Below are positions 32,598 through 45,600 of a stretch of DNA of 64,000 nt, piece by piece (position 1 is the first letter of the stretch; every line of letters begins with the position of its first letter). The notes beneath the pieces were generated by a model that worked only from the letters and a program-made list of their open reading frames with translations, was not told the origin of the DNA and searched no databases. The stretch spans positions 558,001-622,000 of the forward strand of contig JAMWBK010000009.1 in assembly GCA_029953675.1 (NCBI GenBank). The letters run 5' to 3'. This stretch comes from Rhodosorus marinus (taxonomy: Eukaryota; Rhodophyta; Stylonematophyceae; Stylonematales; Stylonemataceae). The translations under genes were made by a program, and so were the position numbers.

Positions 32598-35390
32598 CTT
32601 TCCCCCCCCCCCCAAAAAAAAACCCAAAAATTACAACTAGTCAAACTCAAAACCCAACACAAAATACACACCCCATCCCCCTCAACCCTCACCCCACCCT
32701 TCCACGACTAAATCCTTAACAGCATTACAATCCTCCTCCTCCCCCTTTCATACTTCATCCAGAGAAAAAACCTCACCGCCTACAACACATGCCACCCCCC
32801 CCCCCCCCCTCCCCGCCCGTTTGTAAAAAAAAAAAGCTGTTCAGGCCCACAAAACCCTACCAACTTACATCATCCCCTCGAAAAAGCCTTTGTTTGCCAC
32901 ACACCGCCTTAAAAACAACAGCAAAACCAGACTCACCAATTCAATCCAAATAATCAATCCATTTGGGGCTATTGATTGATTTGAATTTTCGTAGTAAAAA
33001 TTTACATCCTATCGATTGAGCTAATTTTTTTGAAGGGGGTGTGGGGGAATATCCTTTAAAGGTTTTTTGCAATATATATGTTTTATGACAGCCTGTCCGT
33101 AGGGATACGTATGCGTTTCTTTTTGTATAGTATTGGTTTGTTTCCTCATGGACCTCTGAAGCCCAAGCTTGCTCGTGATGCGGGGCGGGTGCCAAGAGCC
33201 CTTGTAGAACCCCGGCCGACAACTAACACTGGGAGGGCGCTGGACATTTGGGCGAGTGGAATACTCTACAATAGTCGCTCAGCAGAGATGTCTGATAGCG
33301 CCAAAACACAGGGTGTTGCGATGAAGTGGATAAACAAGATTATCCTCTGGTGGTGACTTTACGCCCTTCCTAGAGTACCTCATTCGGGGACCTTAGCCTC
33401 CCGTTAAACCGATTGATTGTGGCGGCCTGCAACAACACAGCAACAGCAGCAAATCAAGTTATCAGAGCCTATCTACCCTGAGGAGCGGAAAGGGAGACGC
33501 TGTGATGCCCGTCCAACAACAAAGCAGTGTTCGAACGCCAGAGAGTCAGAGACAACAGACCGCGTTCCTTCGTCAACTATGAGTAGAAAGTTTTCTCCTT
33601 CGGCGAAGAGCACGCCCAGCTGAACCCTATGGCCTGCAGCAATCATACATCCTCTGTGGGGAAGATCTACTTCTCATCGGCAAATCTGTCATCTCAGTAC
33701 GTATATTGAAATTTCTTGGACTTTCTTAGAGACTCGGGTGGGAAGGACAGAGGCTGGTGTGTTACGAGGTTTCTGTTTTGTTTTTTGTGTGGTGAGAGTT
33801 GTACGGATACGGTGGGAGTTCGAGATAGGGTGAAGGATAGAGGAAAACGCTTCGAGCTGATTTTCAAAAAGGGGGGGGGGGCGGCTGGGTTTTTGAGGAT
33901 CGAACCCCACCCAACAGTTGTCGGTGGTCTTTTGAGCTTGTATTGACAGGGAGCAGGAGGCATCCGGAGGGAGGAAGGGCGGCTGGAGTCTGAGTTTGCC
34001 CGTGGGAAGTTGGGGAGCCACTTCCCCAATGTCCCTGAAGGCGTTTAGAACGCTTCTGACTGCCCCGCGTGAATACCTGCCCTAGAAACCACGCGGGCGT
34101 GCACATCACAAGGTTGGAGTTGGATCCCAGCGCGCTTGCCTCATGAATTAAAATCGATCGACATCGGACAGACTCGGACTGATGGCAATCCCCCGATCGA
34201 CAAGCTTGCCCCCCGAACATCTCATCTATGATCCTCGAAAACGCCTTATCGATTAGCGCATCATAGGATGTTTTATATGTAGCTTCAGAATCTGACCGAC
34301 AGTAGCCTATGCACGAAACTGCTGATACAGAGCTGTACGCCAGAGCCCTCGTCAATAGAACGCCTTCCCGAAATGCCAGTTCAATGTAATATAGCTAATA
34401 ATGTCACAATGAACATAAAATCTGGTAAATTTGTACTTCACCTTTCAAATCCAGTGTTAGATCAAAGTTATTGCCCGATCTGTATCTGGTGGATCGCTGA
34501 ATCCAAATACTCCCCCGGCTCACCCCCCTTTGCTTTTCTAACGCTTCCCACAAGATTCAACAAAAAACAAAAAAGAGGATATTCTAAACAACAAAAGTTA
34601 ATTCCAGTCCAATTTGTCCCACAATTGTATACAAAGTCCATATACAATTTCCCCCCCGTTTGTCGCATACACAAAAGCTCAAAAGCACGAAACTCCCGAT
34701 GGCCATAAAGCTAGTAAAAAACGTTTTCAATAGCTCTGGATGAGTTATCATTCGCCAATTTTCCTGGCCAGCAAAAACCCCGGGAGATTAAGAACTAATC
34801 CCAATGTGTGAGCGCCCTCCAGATCTAATCCAAAAAATCTACCAAATCTACATCTCCTGACCTCACAAGACATAGCATAGAAAATAATCCAATATTAATT
34901 GATCTCCAACCCCCCAAAATACACTATAAATATAGACCACTATATTTAATTCTATTCCATACTAAATATTATATATTGTAAATAATATGCAATGTAAATA
35001 TAATAATTTTATCATTTCATCTATCTCGGTTTGCTCTAAATCTAGAAAGACTTTTTTAAATCCCGCAAAATTGCCTAAACCTATTGGTTTTTTGGTGGTC
35101 AAAAAAAGAAGAGAAAAGGCGTTTTTCTCTTTGCGGGTGGATCCATTTTTGTTTTGTTTTTTGGGCTTTTTTTGAAGAGTCAGGAATTACGAAAATCCTT
35201 TGAAAAAAGCGGGAAAGTTCTGCTTTTTTTAGTTCGATGTGGGACGCTGTTGTGGGGATGGATGGAGTTGAAAACCCTCAAAATGACTCTTTTTAAAGCA
35301 GTAGGTTTTGAGGAGAAAGAGATCGCGCGCGCGCATGCCCAACCAAAAATGAAAACGCGCAAAGGGGAGGGACTTTGCGCTGGGACGTTT

Positions 35391-35440
35391 TATCTATCTA
35401 TCTATCTATATAGATATATATATATATATATATATATATT
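35391..35440. repeat. (TATC)n(TA)n microsatellite
   Basis: About four TATC units pass into about thirteen TA units, 200 bp upstream of the FtsZ start codon. Confidence 0.85.
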
Positions 35441-35449
35441 CGGTCTCTT

Positions 35450-35565
35450 TGTATGAGGGGCAGTTTGGGAAGGAGGGAGAAGCTTTGGGAAGGAAGGTGG
35501 GAAGGTTAAGGGGAGTTGGTGGGTGGGGTGGGGTTGGGGGGCAGGGGGGGGGGGAGGTAGATGAA
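35450..35565 (+). promoter_or_regulatory. G-rich 5' flank of FtsZ
   Basis: Dense GGGAAGG and GGTGGG runs and a run of 9-10 G lie on the coding strand, ending about 80 bp before the ATG. Same strand bias as at several other gene starts here. Confidence 0.3.
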
Positions 35566-35643
35566 AGGTTTGTATATATATACGTATCTATAACTCAGCA
35601 AAAGGTGTGTGTAATTTGTATTGTGTGAGGGCTTTGTTGAGGT

Positions 35644-37124
35644 ATGGAAATAGGGTTTCAGCAGTCGTTTGGGGGTCGACTGGGCCGGAGTATTGATTTT
35701 GGACGGGTTTCGAAGTGCAGTAGAAGGAAGAATGTAGTGGTGTCTTTGATTCCCACCGGTGGGACAACGCCGTGTGTGATCAGGGTGATTGGCGTGGGTG
35801 GCGGCGGTGGAAATGCCGTGAATAGAATGGTGGGGTGTGTGGATGACGTGGAGTTTTGGTCGGTGAATACTGATTCTCAAGCTCTGAAGTCATCGCTCGC
35901 CGATAATAAGTGTGATATTGGAGAGTTCCTGACCCGTGGGCTTGGTGCTGGAGGCGATCCATCGATGGGTAGAAATGCTGCCGAGGAGTCCAAGGACTCG
36001 ATCATGAACGCTGTGAGCAGCTCGGACTTGGTTTTCATTACCGCCGGAATGGGAGGAGGAACTGGATCAGGTGCCGCACCCGTCGTGGCCAGATTAGCCA
36101 GGGACGCCGTAAGTTTTTGCGACGCTGGCAGTTTAGAAGTCATCGCAGCAGAGGACTCACCCATCTCGTCTTATGATAGGGATGCCTAACAGTGGGCGTG
36201 GTGACCAAGCCGTTTAGCTTTGAGGGAAGACGCAGACTCAAGCAAGCGAACGAGGCTATCGATTCTCTAAGACAACACGTTGACACGTTGATCGTCGTAT
36301 CAAATGATAAGCTGCTGAAGATTGTCCCCGATGACACCCCCTTGACCGAGGCATTCCTGGTTGCTGACGATGTCCTCCGGCAAGGTCAGTGCTAAGAACG
36401 AATTCGAAGGTCGTCGCTAGACAAGCCCTCTGTTAACTCTTGCCTCGGCTTCTTCTAATTTTGCCCTCTAACGCAGGTGTGGTCGGAATCTCGGAGATCA
36501 TCGTAAAGCCTGGCCTCGTTAACGTGGATTTTGCCGATATTCGTTCGGTCCTTGAGAATTCTGGGTCAGCGCTAATGGGAATTGGTACCGGATCCGGCAA
36601 GAAGAGAGCGGAGGATGCGGCGGCTGCTGCAATCAATTCTCCATTGCTGGAATTCCCTGTCGAATCTGCGAAGGGAATCGTTTTCAATATTACCGGCGGG
36701 CCGAACATGTCCCTTCACGAGATCAATAGTGCTGCAGAGGTCATTTACGAAGCGGTTGATCAGGATGCCAACATCATTTTCGGCGCTCATGTTGATGACA
36801 GTCTGGGAGACGATATGAGCATTACTATTGTTGCCACGGGCTTTCCAACCTCTCCTAGCAGCCAGGTAGGCTACGGACTTTATTCCTCGTAAGTAGTCCG
36901 CATGGAGCGTTGAGGATTGCTGAGCGGAGAGGCCTGAAACATCGCCTCTGTCTTTGACTCCGCTGTAGGTGATCAACACTGAGACCGAAACCGGACGCTA
37001 CACGGTACCGACCCTGGAGAATTTTAAAGAAGCGATACCGGAAGTAGCTAGCGACGAATTTGCCGCTGAAAGTCCCCTACGAAAGCGAGATCGCCTTGCA
37101 AACTTCTTCAGGAATATAATTTAG
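35644..37124 (+). CDS. ftsZ: Plastid-type cell division GTPase FtsZ
   Basis: Four exons, 35644-36108, 36180-36384, 36477-36865 and 36969-37124, with introns of 71, 92 and 103 bp, encode 404 residues. FtsZ is the tubulin-like GTPase that forms the division ring inside plastids (and in some algae mitochondria). The first ~43 residues are basic and Ser-rich, fitting a transit peptide. Then come [23 protein letters not shown], the signature [18 protein letters not shown] (about 132-149), [27 protein letters not shown] and GIVFNITGG. The NITGG and NSAAEVIY-like blocks follow cyanobacterial/plastid rather than mitochondrial FtsZ. The tail after the GTPase fold is short and basic ([10 protein letters not shown]), without an obvious extended C-terminal anchor. 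Confidence 0.92.
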
Positions 37125-37977
37125 ATGGCAGCATTATCACTGGGGGCTAGAATTGGCGCTCGATTCCAGTATTTAGACCAGAGAGGAGTTTTTCTGCTCA
37201 GTGTCTCAGATGTAGGGTCCCCGGGAGCTTTTAATGGAACATTGTAGAACGCTGGAGAGGAACACACACAACTGGAAGTTTTGGCGAGGGATGAGAGATG
37301 ATTGTAACAGACCACACACCTAAAGGACAAGCAACGCGTAAAGCTGGGGGTTTGGGTTTTTGCCATTGCACAATCCAATTCCCGAATGTTTCTTACGAGA
37401 TCTCCCAGTGGACACATTCGGTTATTCACTGAGTTTTCAGACACGGGTCAGAACTTGGGACCAGAAAGCGCATGTTGGGAATCAACGGGGCAGGATCTAT
37501 CAATCAAGTACTCCGCGTTTGATGTCCTTGCCTTCTTCAGACGCTTCCGAGAACTCCGGAGAGGTGCGATAAGCGCTTTGTCGACTTATGGAAACAAGCC
37601 TTGCAGACTGCTCCCGAAACACGCGCAAGGCTGAAGCAACACATGGATGTTCTACTTTTCCCCGATGTTGAAGGAATTCCGGCCTGTTCTCCCCACAAAG
37701 AGAATGAGAGTATCAGAAACACTGCAGAACCACGCCAAACGAGGGTTCCACGTGCAAGTACCCGGATTCTTCTTTAGACTCGGTAGCCTCGAAGGGGCTC
37801 AGGAGCTGAGAAAGGTCCTTCCTCGACAGCAAGCACGGCAGTGAGCAGGTCTCTGATCGTCGATGGACAAAAGAGGTATATCATGACAGGATGATTTAAT
37901 GCGCAGAATATTTCGTTTACTGAGCGCCAACTCCGCAGTCGTCGCATCCACTCCTTTAGTTATCATTTGTCTGTACA
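37125..37977. other. Convergent 3' spacer
   Basis: Lies between the 3' ends of FtsZ and kanadaptin. It contains only short unsupported frames. Confidence 0.55.
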
Positions 37978-40804
37978 CTAGTACCCAAACTTATCATTTA
38001 GTTTGCTCCGCCCATCTCCTCTCTGATCCTCGGGGGGTTTCCAGTCGTATATTCCTTTCTCTTGCGCCTCGTTTTCGGTATTTCTCCTGGGGAGAGACGG
38101 ACCAAGCCTTTTTGCTTTCTTGTGTTCACTTGGGTTCTTGAATTCATCCGGTTCGTCTGTTTTGGTGAGGCAGAGGGAGGTACGAGAGTGGCCATGTTCC
38201 AGTCAGAACGAAAGGTCAAAGGAAGCAACCTTCTGATTGCATCTCACCTGGCTCCAAGCGCTTGTCAGGCTGAGGCTTCTCGGGCTGAGGCTTCTCGGGC
38301 TGCGGCTTCTCGGGCTGCTCCTCCGTTTCATAGGTAGAGATTGGGGCAGGTGCTCGCATAACTCTTGGAGGAGAAAGCTTGAAAGCTTTCTCAACCGTGT
38401 TGAGCTGGTTGGAACTTGGCAGTATCTTCGGGGTACTTGCATTCCGATTCGGCGGCAAGGGTATAGCTTCCAAGCTCGGGCTCGGGCCCTGAGCGAGGGA
38501 CAGCAAATCCCCAACTTTGTGTAGCTTCTCCCGATTCTTGTCCATCCTGCGCTCCAGATCCCGAAGATTCTCTTCCAAGATGCTTCGATCGTTGCTGGAC
38601 ATGAACGAATCCAACGCATCTTCTTCCCCTCCGGCACTTTCTCTTTTCAGTCTGAGACTCGCCTGGGAATATTCCTGACACAGTTCAACGACGGTAAGCA
38701 AAATTTTCAAAACGAGATTGGAGACGAGCAATGTCAAGTACCTTTTCAAGCATCTTCTGCTCCTCCTGGTAGTGTTTTTGCTTCGTTTTTAGAGTATTCT
38801 CAGTTTCTGCTTGTTCGTCTTCTTTGTCTCCGCTAGTAGCTCGTGTTGAGAAAACCTCAGCTGTTCTGTCAAAAAAGTCGTCATTGTCCGCATCCAGCTC
38901 GACCTCTATAGCCTTCCCGCGACCCCGCTTGCGCGACTTTGACGAGACTGAACTTTCCCTCAAGTTCGAGTAGGAATCCTCAATCGACTCCTCCAGCTGC
39001 CGCATCCTCTCCTCCAACTGTGAAATCCTGTTCACTTGTCCATCTGTTAGCTCCGAGGACACTTCCTTGTTCCGAATATTCGAAAGCTCCTGCTGCATCG
39101 ACAAAATCTTCCCTTTCTTCGCCTCAATCCGATCCAATACTTGACGCTGCTTCTTCGACAGATTCTCTGGGACGAGCTCTTCCATGGCTCCTACAACGTC
39201 CGTAAACATGAAAAAGTCCAAACTCGTTAAAGGATCCTGCTCTCTATACTCTTGTCCAAAAGCTCTACAAGGATCAATCGCCATTCCTTTGGCCAACAAA
39301 GCGTGGCCTTCACTCGGGCCAAAAGAAAGAGAGCAACTGATACTCCACCGGTAGCAGTCGCCATATCATTTGGCCCACAAAGCATAGCCTTCAAGTGGGC
39401 CAACCGAAAACGGCAACTGCTACAATCACTGGTGTCAGTCGCCATTCCTTTGGCCAACAAGCGTGGCCTTCACTCGGGCCAAAAGGAAGAGAGCGACTGA
39501 TACACCACCGGTATCAGTCGCTACTCCTCTGACCAACAAAGCGTGGCCTTCGCTCGGGCCAAAAGAAAGAGAGCAACTGATACACCACCGGTATCAGTCA
39601 CTACTCCTCTGGCCAACAAAGCATGGCCTTCACTTGGGCCAAAAGAAGAAGGCAACTGATACCTCACCGGCACCAGTCGCTATTTTTACTTTGGCCCAGC
39701 AAGAGCACGGCATTCATTCGGGTCCGTAGGAGTCGGCAGCTGATCCAACAGCGGTTTTCATCGGTCACAGTGAAGTGTTTACTTCGATTACATACCTCCA
39801 GTTTCTTCCTCTTCCTCAACAGCATCCTCGCCCATCCCCCAGGTAACTTCCTGGAGCTTCTTACGTTGCTCAGAGACGGCCAGCTCTCGTTCGACTTGGG
39901 CCGGATCCTTCTCCACTTCCTGCGTCGGTTCCTTGATCTTAACCGTTCTGTCGTTCGCGTCGGATGGGCCAAGCAGCACATAGATCCTCGAACTCTCTCC
40001 AAATTTTACAACATCCCCAACGGACATGGCCGTGTACTTGCCACTCTGGACTCTCTTCTTGTTGAGAAAGGTTCCATGAGTTGAGTTGAGATCGATAAGG
40101 TAGGCAATGGGATCGTTCTTTCTGAACTGAATCGCCGCGTGAACTCTCGAGAGGGAAGGATGTGCCAGAACGAGATCAACTTGCTCAGGATCACGTCCTA
40201 GTAAAACGTATCCCCTGTCGCTTCTGGAGATGATCTCCTTCGATGCTATCACGCCCGACTTGATTACTTCAAAGGCATACTCTGCCGATGGAAGCCCAGA
40301 CCATTGCGGTTCCTCGTAAGATGGTCGGGAGGTGGGGGTTGGGATCTTCCTCTGGTTTGGATCAGCTCCTTCCCCGGTGGATGGGATTGCTTCTGGAACA
40401 ACTGGTTTGATCTCAGATTCGCCTAGACTCAGCAGTTCAGCACGAAGAGCGCCAGCATCCGGTTTTCGTTTCGGCCACGCTTGCATAGTTGGCCGAGGAG
40501 TTCCAGTGTGACTCTGCATAATCGATGGCGGCGGCAGCATGATCTGGACCCCGCCATTGTCCTCGTCAAGGTCTTCCATCGCCTCTATAGGCAGCGGTGG
40601 CGGGGGTATCACTGGACCCCCAGCCTTACCCTTACTGGACATTGGTTCAGCCTTCCTCACCGGAGGAGGAGGCATGATTTCGCCATCTCCACCACCCGCG
40701 CTCTTCCTCTCAACCACACGACGTGGTAACGGAGGAGGTGGCATCTCCTCAGTGCTCTCCTCTACTCCCATCTTCTCACCACCACCACCACCACCCTCGT
40801 CCAT
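37978..40804 (-). CDS. Kanadaptin-like FHA-domain protein
   Basis: Minus strand. Exons 40804-39796, 39190-38742 and 38662-38248 are well phased; a last exon ends at 37978 and its acceptor (about 38130) is uncertain. The N-terminal ~170 residues are Pro-rich (repeated MPPPP, IPPPPLP). An FHA domain lies at about 180-280 with LLGRDPE, HPSLSRVHA and NSTHGTFLNKKR, so it should bind phosphothreonine. WGMGEDAVEE after it is a kanadaptin hallmark, as are the later DDFFDRT and DALDSFMSS blocks with coiled coils. The final exon encodes WKPPEDQRGDGRSKLNDKFGY, the conserved family C-terminus. Kanadaptin (SLC4A1AP) is a nuclear, mRNA-processing-associated protein. The first intron is 605 bp because of a minisatellite. 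Confidence 0.85.
38268..38325 (-). repeat. 15-bp coding repeat in kanadaptin
   Basis: About three and a half copies of a 15-bp unit encode QPEKP repeats on the minus strand. Copies are nearly identical. Confidence 0.75.
39282..39765. repeat. ~80-bp minisatellite inside a kanadaptin intron
   Basis: Six copies of a unit of about 80 bp, each carrying TTGGCC(A)ACAA, a GTGGCCTTC-like core, GGGCCAAAAG and a CACCGGTA...CAGTC end. Copies 1, 3, 4 and 5 are similar and copies 2 and 6 are more diverged. The array fills most of intron 1 (39191-39795). On the plus strand part of it is open for translation, but this looks incidental. Confidence 0.85.
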
Positions 40805-42685
40805 CCCCGCTCTAGCACCTTTCACACCCTCACTCACTCACCTCCCCTCCCTCCATCAAGTTCACAACCTCCATGAATAAAACTACTTCCTCGCAGACCA
40901 CTTAAGCTATCTTCCTCCCCATCAACCCGCCTTGACAGTCTCCACGCTCAATTCACCTCGTCCAAGCCGGCAAGAATCAGACACCATCTGTATCCTTCTA
41001 CTCAGAACAAATCCTTACAGTGTAATAGTCACGACCGCCTTCATCCACATCCTCCAACTACATCCTCCAATACTGACAGACTCGCGATTCAGCACTATTG
41101 AATGAATGTATTCATTCGGAGTGCGACGGGAGAAATGAAAGTTTCTACGAAAGGCGCTACTCGCGGGCCAACAACATCAGAACTCCATTCATGCACGACC
41201 ACAGAAAACTCAAACGTGTAGACAGGGGGGGGAGAGCCACTGTGGACGCTCACGGACAACTATACGAAGCCAACTGGGACCAAACGAAACCATGAAACTG
41301 GATCACTCAGTAGGCAATGGGTACCAGGCGAAGCTCGAATTCCAGGAGTAGGCCAACGCCCACACCCCACGCACTTGGCTTGCGACGTTCGTGAAGTGCC
41401 TTGATACGGTTCTTCCCTTGAGCAAACCTTTAGCTATCTGCTGAAAAAAACTCAAGGGTTGTTTACCCAAACCGCCGTGAGGAGAGCTTTGTACTGCGAT
41501 AGATCGCCTTCCTTTTTAAAGTGTGGTGTAGAGATGTGCACCCCCTTACCGCATGCTGTCCCTGTGACAGTCCGAAACGGTACAAAGCTACTTTGTGAGC
41601 TTTGGTTGACGGTCGCCGTCGCTGGAAGTCACATGGGGACGGACAAAGTCTCAAAATTGCCTCCCCCAAGTTCGACGGCCTATTCTGTTCTCACGGTGCT
41701 CTCGACTAGATCCGCGGAACAGCTAATGTTTCAGTTATATCCGAATCGCGTAGACTGATTTTTCTTTGAGTCCACAAGGCGAGGCGCAAAGCTACTTTGT
41801 CAACGTGGATAGCAGAGTACTGGGTGATCCACTGCACGAACTTCCGAATCGATGCGATCTCTGACAAGAGCAACCGACGCTCGACTCCAACACATCTGCT
41901 CAACGGAAATGTGTAGCGCTTCTTGCATGTCGAACTGATATCAAAAGACCTGGACGGTTTCTTGCGGGGAGATCGTCCAAGAGCTGAGGGCGTTCGTCCA
42001 TGCCGAGCATGCGTGAGGACGGTTGCTTTGATATGTCCCCTTCAGTCCTGAACCTTATCCGACTGGGGACAGAGGTTGATTGGCTAACTTTGGTTTTCAA
42101 TGGGACTGGAGCGGCCTTTAGGCAGCTCCAATACATTTGAGGCGCGTACTCACGAGCTGAAGGATAATTCCAGAGTTTGAAGATAGCTGGCCATCTCAGG
42201 GGGTCGGAGAGCATGTACAAGGGTCTTAAGATGACTTCCCTGCGCCATTCCGACTCCGAGTACAGACTACTTACGACAACTGCAGAAATGCGCCTTAGCA
42301 GGTTGTTTCTCAGCGAGGTACAAGGACCACACCTTTTTGGCACTCCTGACGGTCTCAGGCCCTCGACTTCACGTTGCGGTGCAAAGAGGGGTGCTGGTTG
42401 GAGTGACTCAGTAGCGGATGGGGAGATGTCATCAAAGGCCAACCCTGCCTCACGCGAGTACTACCGAGTGCAAAGCATTGTCGCAGTCTTTCACCTGGCC
42501 ATCGCTTCGATCGAACACCAAACTCGCTCAAGCAAAGGCTTTCTCAGGTTGAAAATGCTTTGCCTTCTGGGTTTCTTTTAAGGAAGCCACGATGTTTTAC
42601 AAGGACGCAACAGATTCGAGTTCGTAGACTAGAGGTTTAACCCTCTTTCCGCGCTCTCAAAACAAGCAGCTTCTTTTGGGTCAGG
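40805..42685. other. Intergenic, no gene confirmed
   Basis: Short C-rich flank of kanadaptin (to about 40860), then DNA with several open frames of 100-180 codons that lack ATG starts and family likeness, including a minus-strand frame at 41900-42442. Possibly remains of an old gene or element. Confidence 0.4.
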
Positions 42686-45600
42686 CTATCTGCGTCTCTT
42701 CCTGTTATCTCGCTCTCGATCCGACTGAGGTGTTTGATAATATACATTGCTCGCAAAGTGCTCCTTGAGGTACTCCGGACCCATCTCCTCATATTCACTT
42801 CGGGATACTGACGAATCGGACAACTCTTGGCCACCTATCTTCGCCAATAGAGCTGCCCCTCTCCACGCATCGAGAACGGGATCCTTCGCGAGTCGGATGT
42901 TCAGGTCGACTCCTGGACTGAAGCTTGCGGGTAGGACTCGTCGAACTTCAGCCTGTAGACGTGCATTCGCTCCAGGAGTGTTCATCAATCCACCGGTCAG
43001 GAAGATCTCCTTCACCAGAGATTCTCTCGCAGTCGCTCCTAAATGGCCAAGTCCAGTAGGTTACAGAGATGAGCACCAACACACAAAATCTACCTTACTG
43101 CTCCCTATTTTATTACCTTGCAGACTACTGACGGAGAGGTCGATCGATTCACCTAAGCCAGCTTGATCTAAGCCAACTATGCTCGGCTGCCAGATGATCT
43201 GATCGAGAAACAAGAATGCCTTTGATCAACGAAACGGGTCTTGGTACGTGTGGTGCCAGATATCGAGAATCCACCTCACCTCTGTAGATCGAATCCGGTC
43301 CAAGCAGATGTCCAGCTCGTTGCTTCTTTCTATCGGATAATACAGCTTCTCAGCTCCTCGAGATTCTGCCTCTTCCAGGGCAGCAATGTGCGGTGCCAGC
43401 TCGAAGATCTCTGCTTTAAGGTCTGCGAGGTACTTCTCTTCTTGCTCCTCCTCCTCCGTATCCCCCCCTGTTCGGATGTCGCGATTGAAGGTTCTTTGCG
43501 TGAACAGCTGGAGGGCGTTGAGATGCGTTTTGTTATATGAAAAAGCGAGCTACCTTGCATATCATGGTACACGTTCCAATCCTCATCCCTCATTCCAAAA
43601 TCGTCCGGCATCTTCTTCCCGTTTTCAGGCATGATTTGCTGTGCGATTAGTCTCATTCGGTTCCTTGCCGCTTGGCTTCGACGATCGGACCCGGCTTCAC
43701 GTGCGGCCTGAAGAACCACGCGAACAAAGAATTCCGAGTCTGGGTGAGGTGTAACTCTCACCAGAAGGATCCATCCTGAAACTGCTTACCTTTCTCTTTT
43801 TAATCCTCTGAAGCAGATCGTCTCGTTCCTTGATTCTTCTCCTCAGGTAACCATCTGGATCCTGTTCCTTCTGCCTCCTCAGTTCCGCTTCCGCTGCTTC
43901 AACTTTCTGCCTCTCTTCCTCCTTCTGTAGCTTCACCCGCTCCCTAGCTTCCGCCGCGCCTCGAATTGATTTTACCTATAAATGGATGTCATGTCCCCAG
44001 AACAACAGCTCAGTTTTGGAGCTGACCAAGCACCCAAGCCTTAACCAACGGAAAGAGAACGCGGCGCATACCTTTCTCTTCTCCTTCAACTGATCAGCGG
44101 TCAACAGAGGATCAGGGGTCTCCAGAAGCGCATCCTCAAACTTACGCTTTCTCCATTTTTCTTCTGCCTGCGCCATCAGTTCCTCCCCGAGCTCCTCCTT
44201 CAAGCTTACAATCTCGGCCTCCTTTTTCCCCACTGCATCCTCCAAATCTTTTGTCTGCTTAAAACCTACAAACGATCAACGCAAGTGAAATCTTTCTGAG
44301 CTAATCCAAATCTTTCCGAGAATCCGTTCCAAAGTAGACGGACCTCTCCTAGATAAACTCATATAGTAATCATCCTCATAGGCCGTCTTCATATCCGATA
44401 TCGTCTCAAGCTCATCCAGCTCCGATAGAAGGCTTTCAACTCGATGAACCTCCTCGCTAGTCAGCTTCCTCTCAACTTCTTTAGGTGCAACCTCAGTCGT
44501 CGCTTTCGCTTTTCTTCTAGCCGCCATCATATCGTGCAACCTCTGCCCGGCCTCAGCTCTCAGTTTTCTCTGTCTTTCCAGTTCCTATCCGACGAGGGAC
44601 AAAAAATGTTTGTCTTTAGACTAGCTCTGGCGTCCTCTCTCTTTGTCCTCAATAGCAAACACCAAGCCAGCTAACCTCAGGTGATGGACAAGTTTTTGTC
44701 CCTTCCTGTGAAGGTATTTCAATCGCTGTTTCGACTTGATCGAAGTAATCCGGATCCGTCTGAAGTCGGTTTACTTCTTCTTCATAGTTACTGGAGAAGT
44801 AACAAATCTCCTCCCTCAGCAGGTTGACTCGGTCGTACGATAGAGCTGGTGCAAAGATCGGGTAGAGGAGTCGTAGCCTCCTCGCCAGAGCTTCTGTGGC
44901 GTGGTCTCCACCTAATCATGAAAAACAACAAAACGAAAAACAGCGACTGCTTTAGAGTAGGGATCCAGCCAGTTTTTATCATCGCGGTGAGCACTGGAGG
45001 CGAGAGAAGCACTCACCCACGTTGATTCGTTTCGCACAAGCAGCGTGAAACCGTCCATTAACAAGTGGGAGAACATGCGTAGCTCTAAAGCTCGAGCTCA
45101 CAATCAGTGCGTTACGATCGTTGAACTGTGATAGTGAGCTGGTGCTGGTTGATGAATACATATTGTACATGTAGCTGAAGAGGCCATCCACTCCTAGGCA
45201 GACACTCGGAGCCTGATATCTAATGAGGGTTCGGGCGGGAGAACGTTTGGATTTGTTTCTTAGTCCTTCTCAGAGAGAAACGTATTCCTGGACCACCATG
45301 TGAAAAGTCGTACCCTTCAAAAAGAACCTCCATGATGAACGCCCTGGAATTATTCATCTGGCAAGGCGGCTCCGTCAAAACGAAGGGTCTATCGATCTTC
45401 TTCTCGTTCGCGAGTCCGAGGGCAACGATCGTCCCGTCCAGAAGTCGCTCCAGAAGCGTCGCATTGAAGGGAATATTCGCTTCGAATGGCGAACGCACGC
45501 CAGACCTTACTGACGTATGCAAGGCCTCGTAACCCACAAAATTCTTCCTCCTACCGTCCTCCCCAGGGTCCCGCGCTCTCGAAACCAGGGGGGGATACCG

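Larger units (their letters stand above)
32598..35643. other. Long intergenic region between TLC gene and FtsZ
   Basis: Near 32600-32810 the plus strand is C-rich with runs of 10-13 C, the 5' flank of the TLC gene. The middle holds only unconvincing frames; one minus-strand frame (33864-34355) lacks an ATG and any family resemblance. AT-rich DNA spans about 34850-35070. A TATC/TA microsatellite lies at 35391-35440, and from 35450 the plus strand becomes very G-rich. Confidence 0.5.

Noticed and set aside
33864-34355. 163-codon minus-strand open frame
   Set aside because: No ATG start; C-terminal half is low-complexity Pro/Gln from a G-run; no recognised domain.
39463-39729. Open frames across the ~80-bp repeats, plus strand
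   Set aside because: The repeats lie in a kanadaptin intron on the other strand and the frames are a by-product of the repeat unit.
41900-42442. 180-codon minus-strand open frame
   Set aside because: Starts without ATG, shows no family likeness, and overlaps an equally open plus-strand frame.
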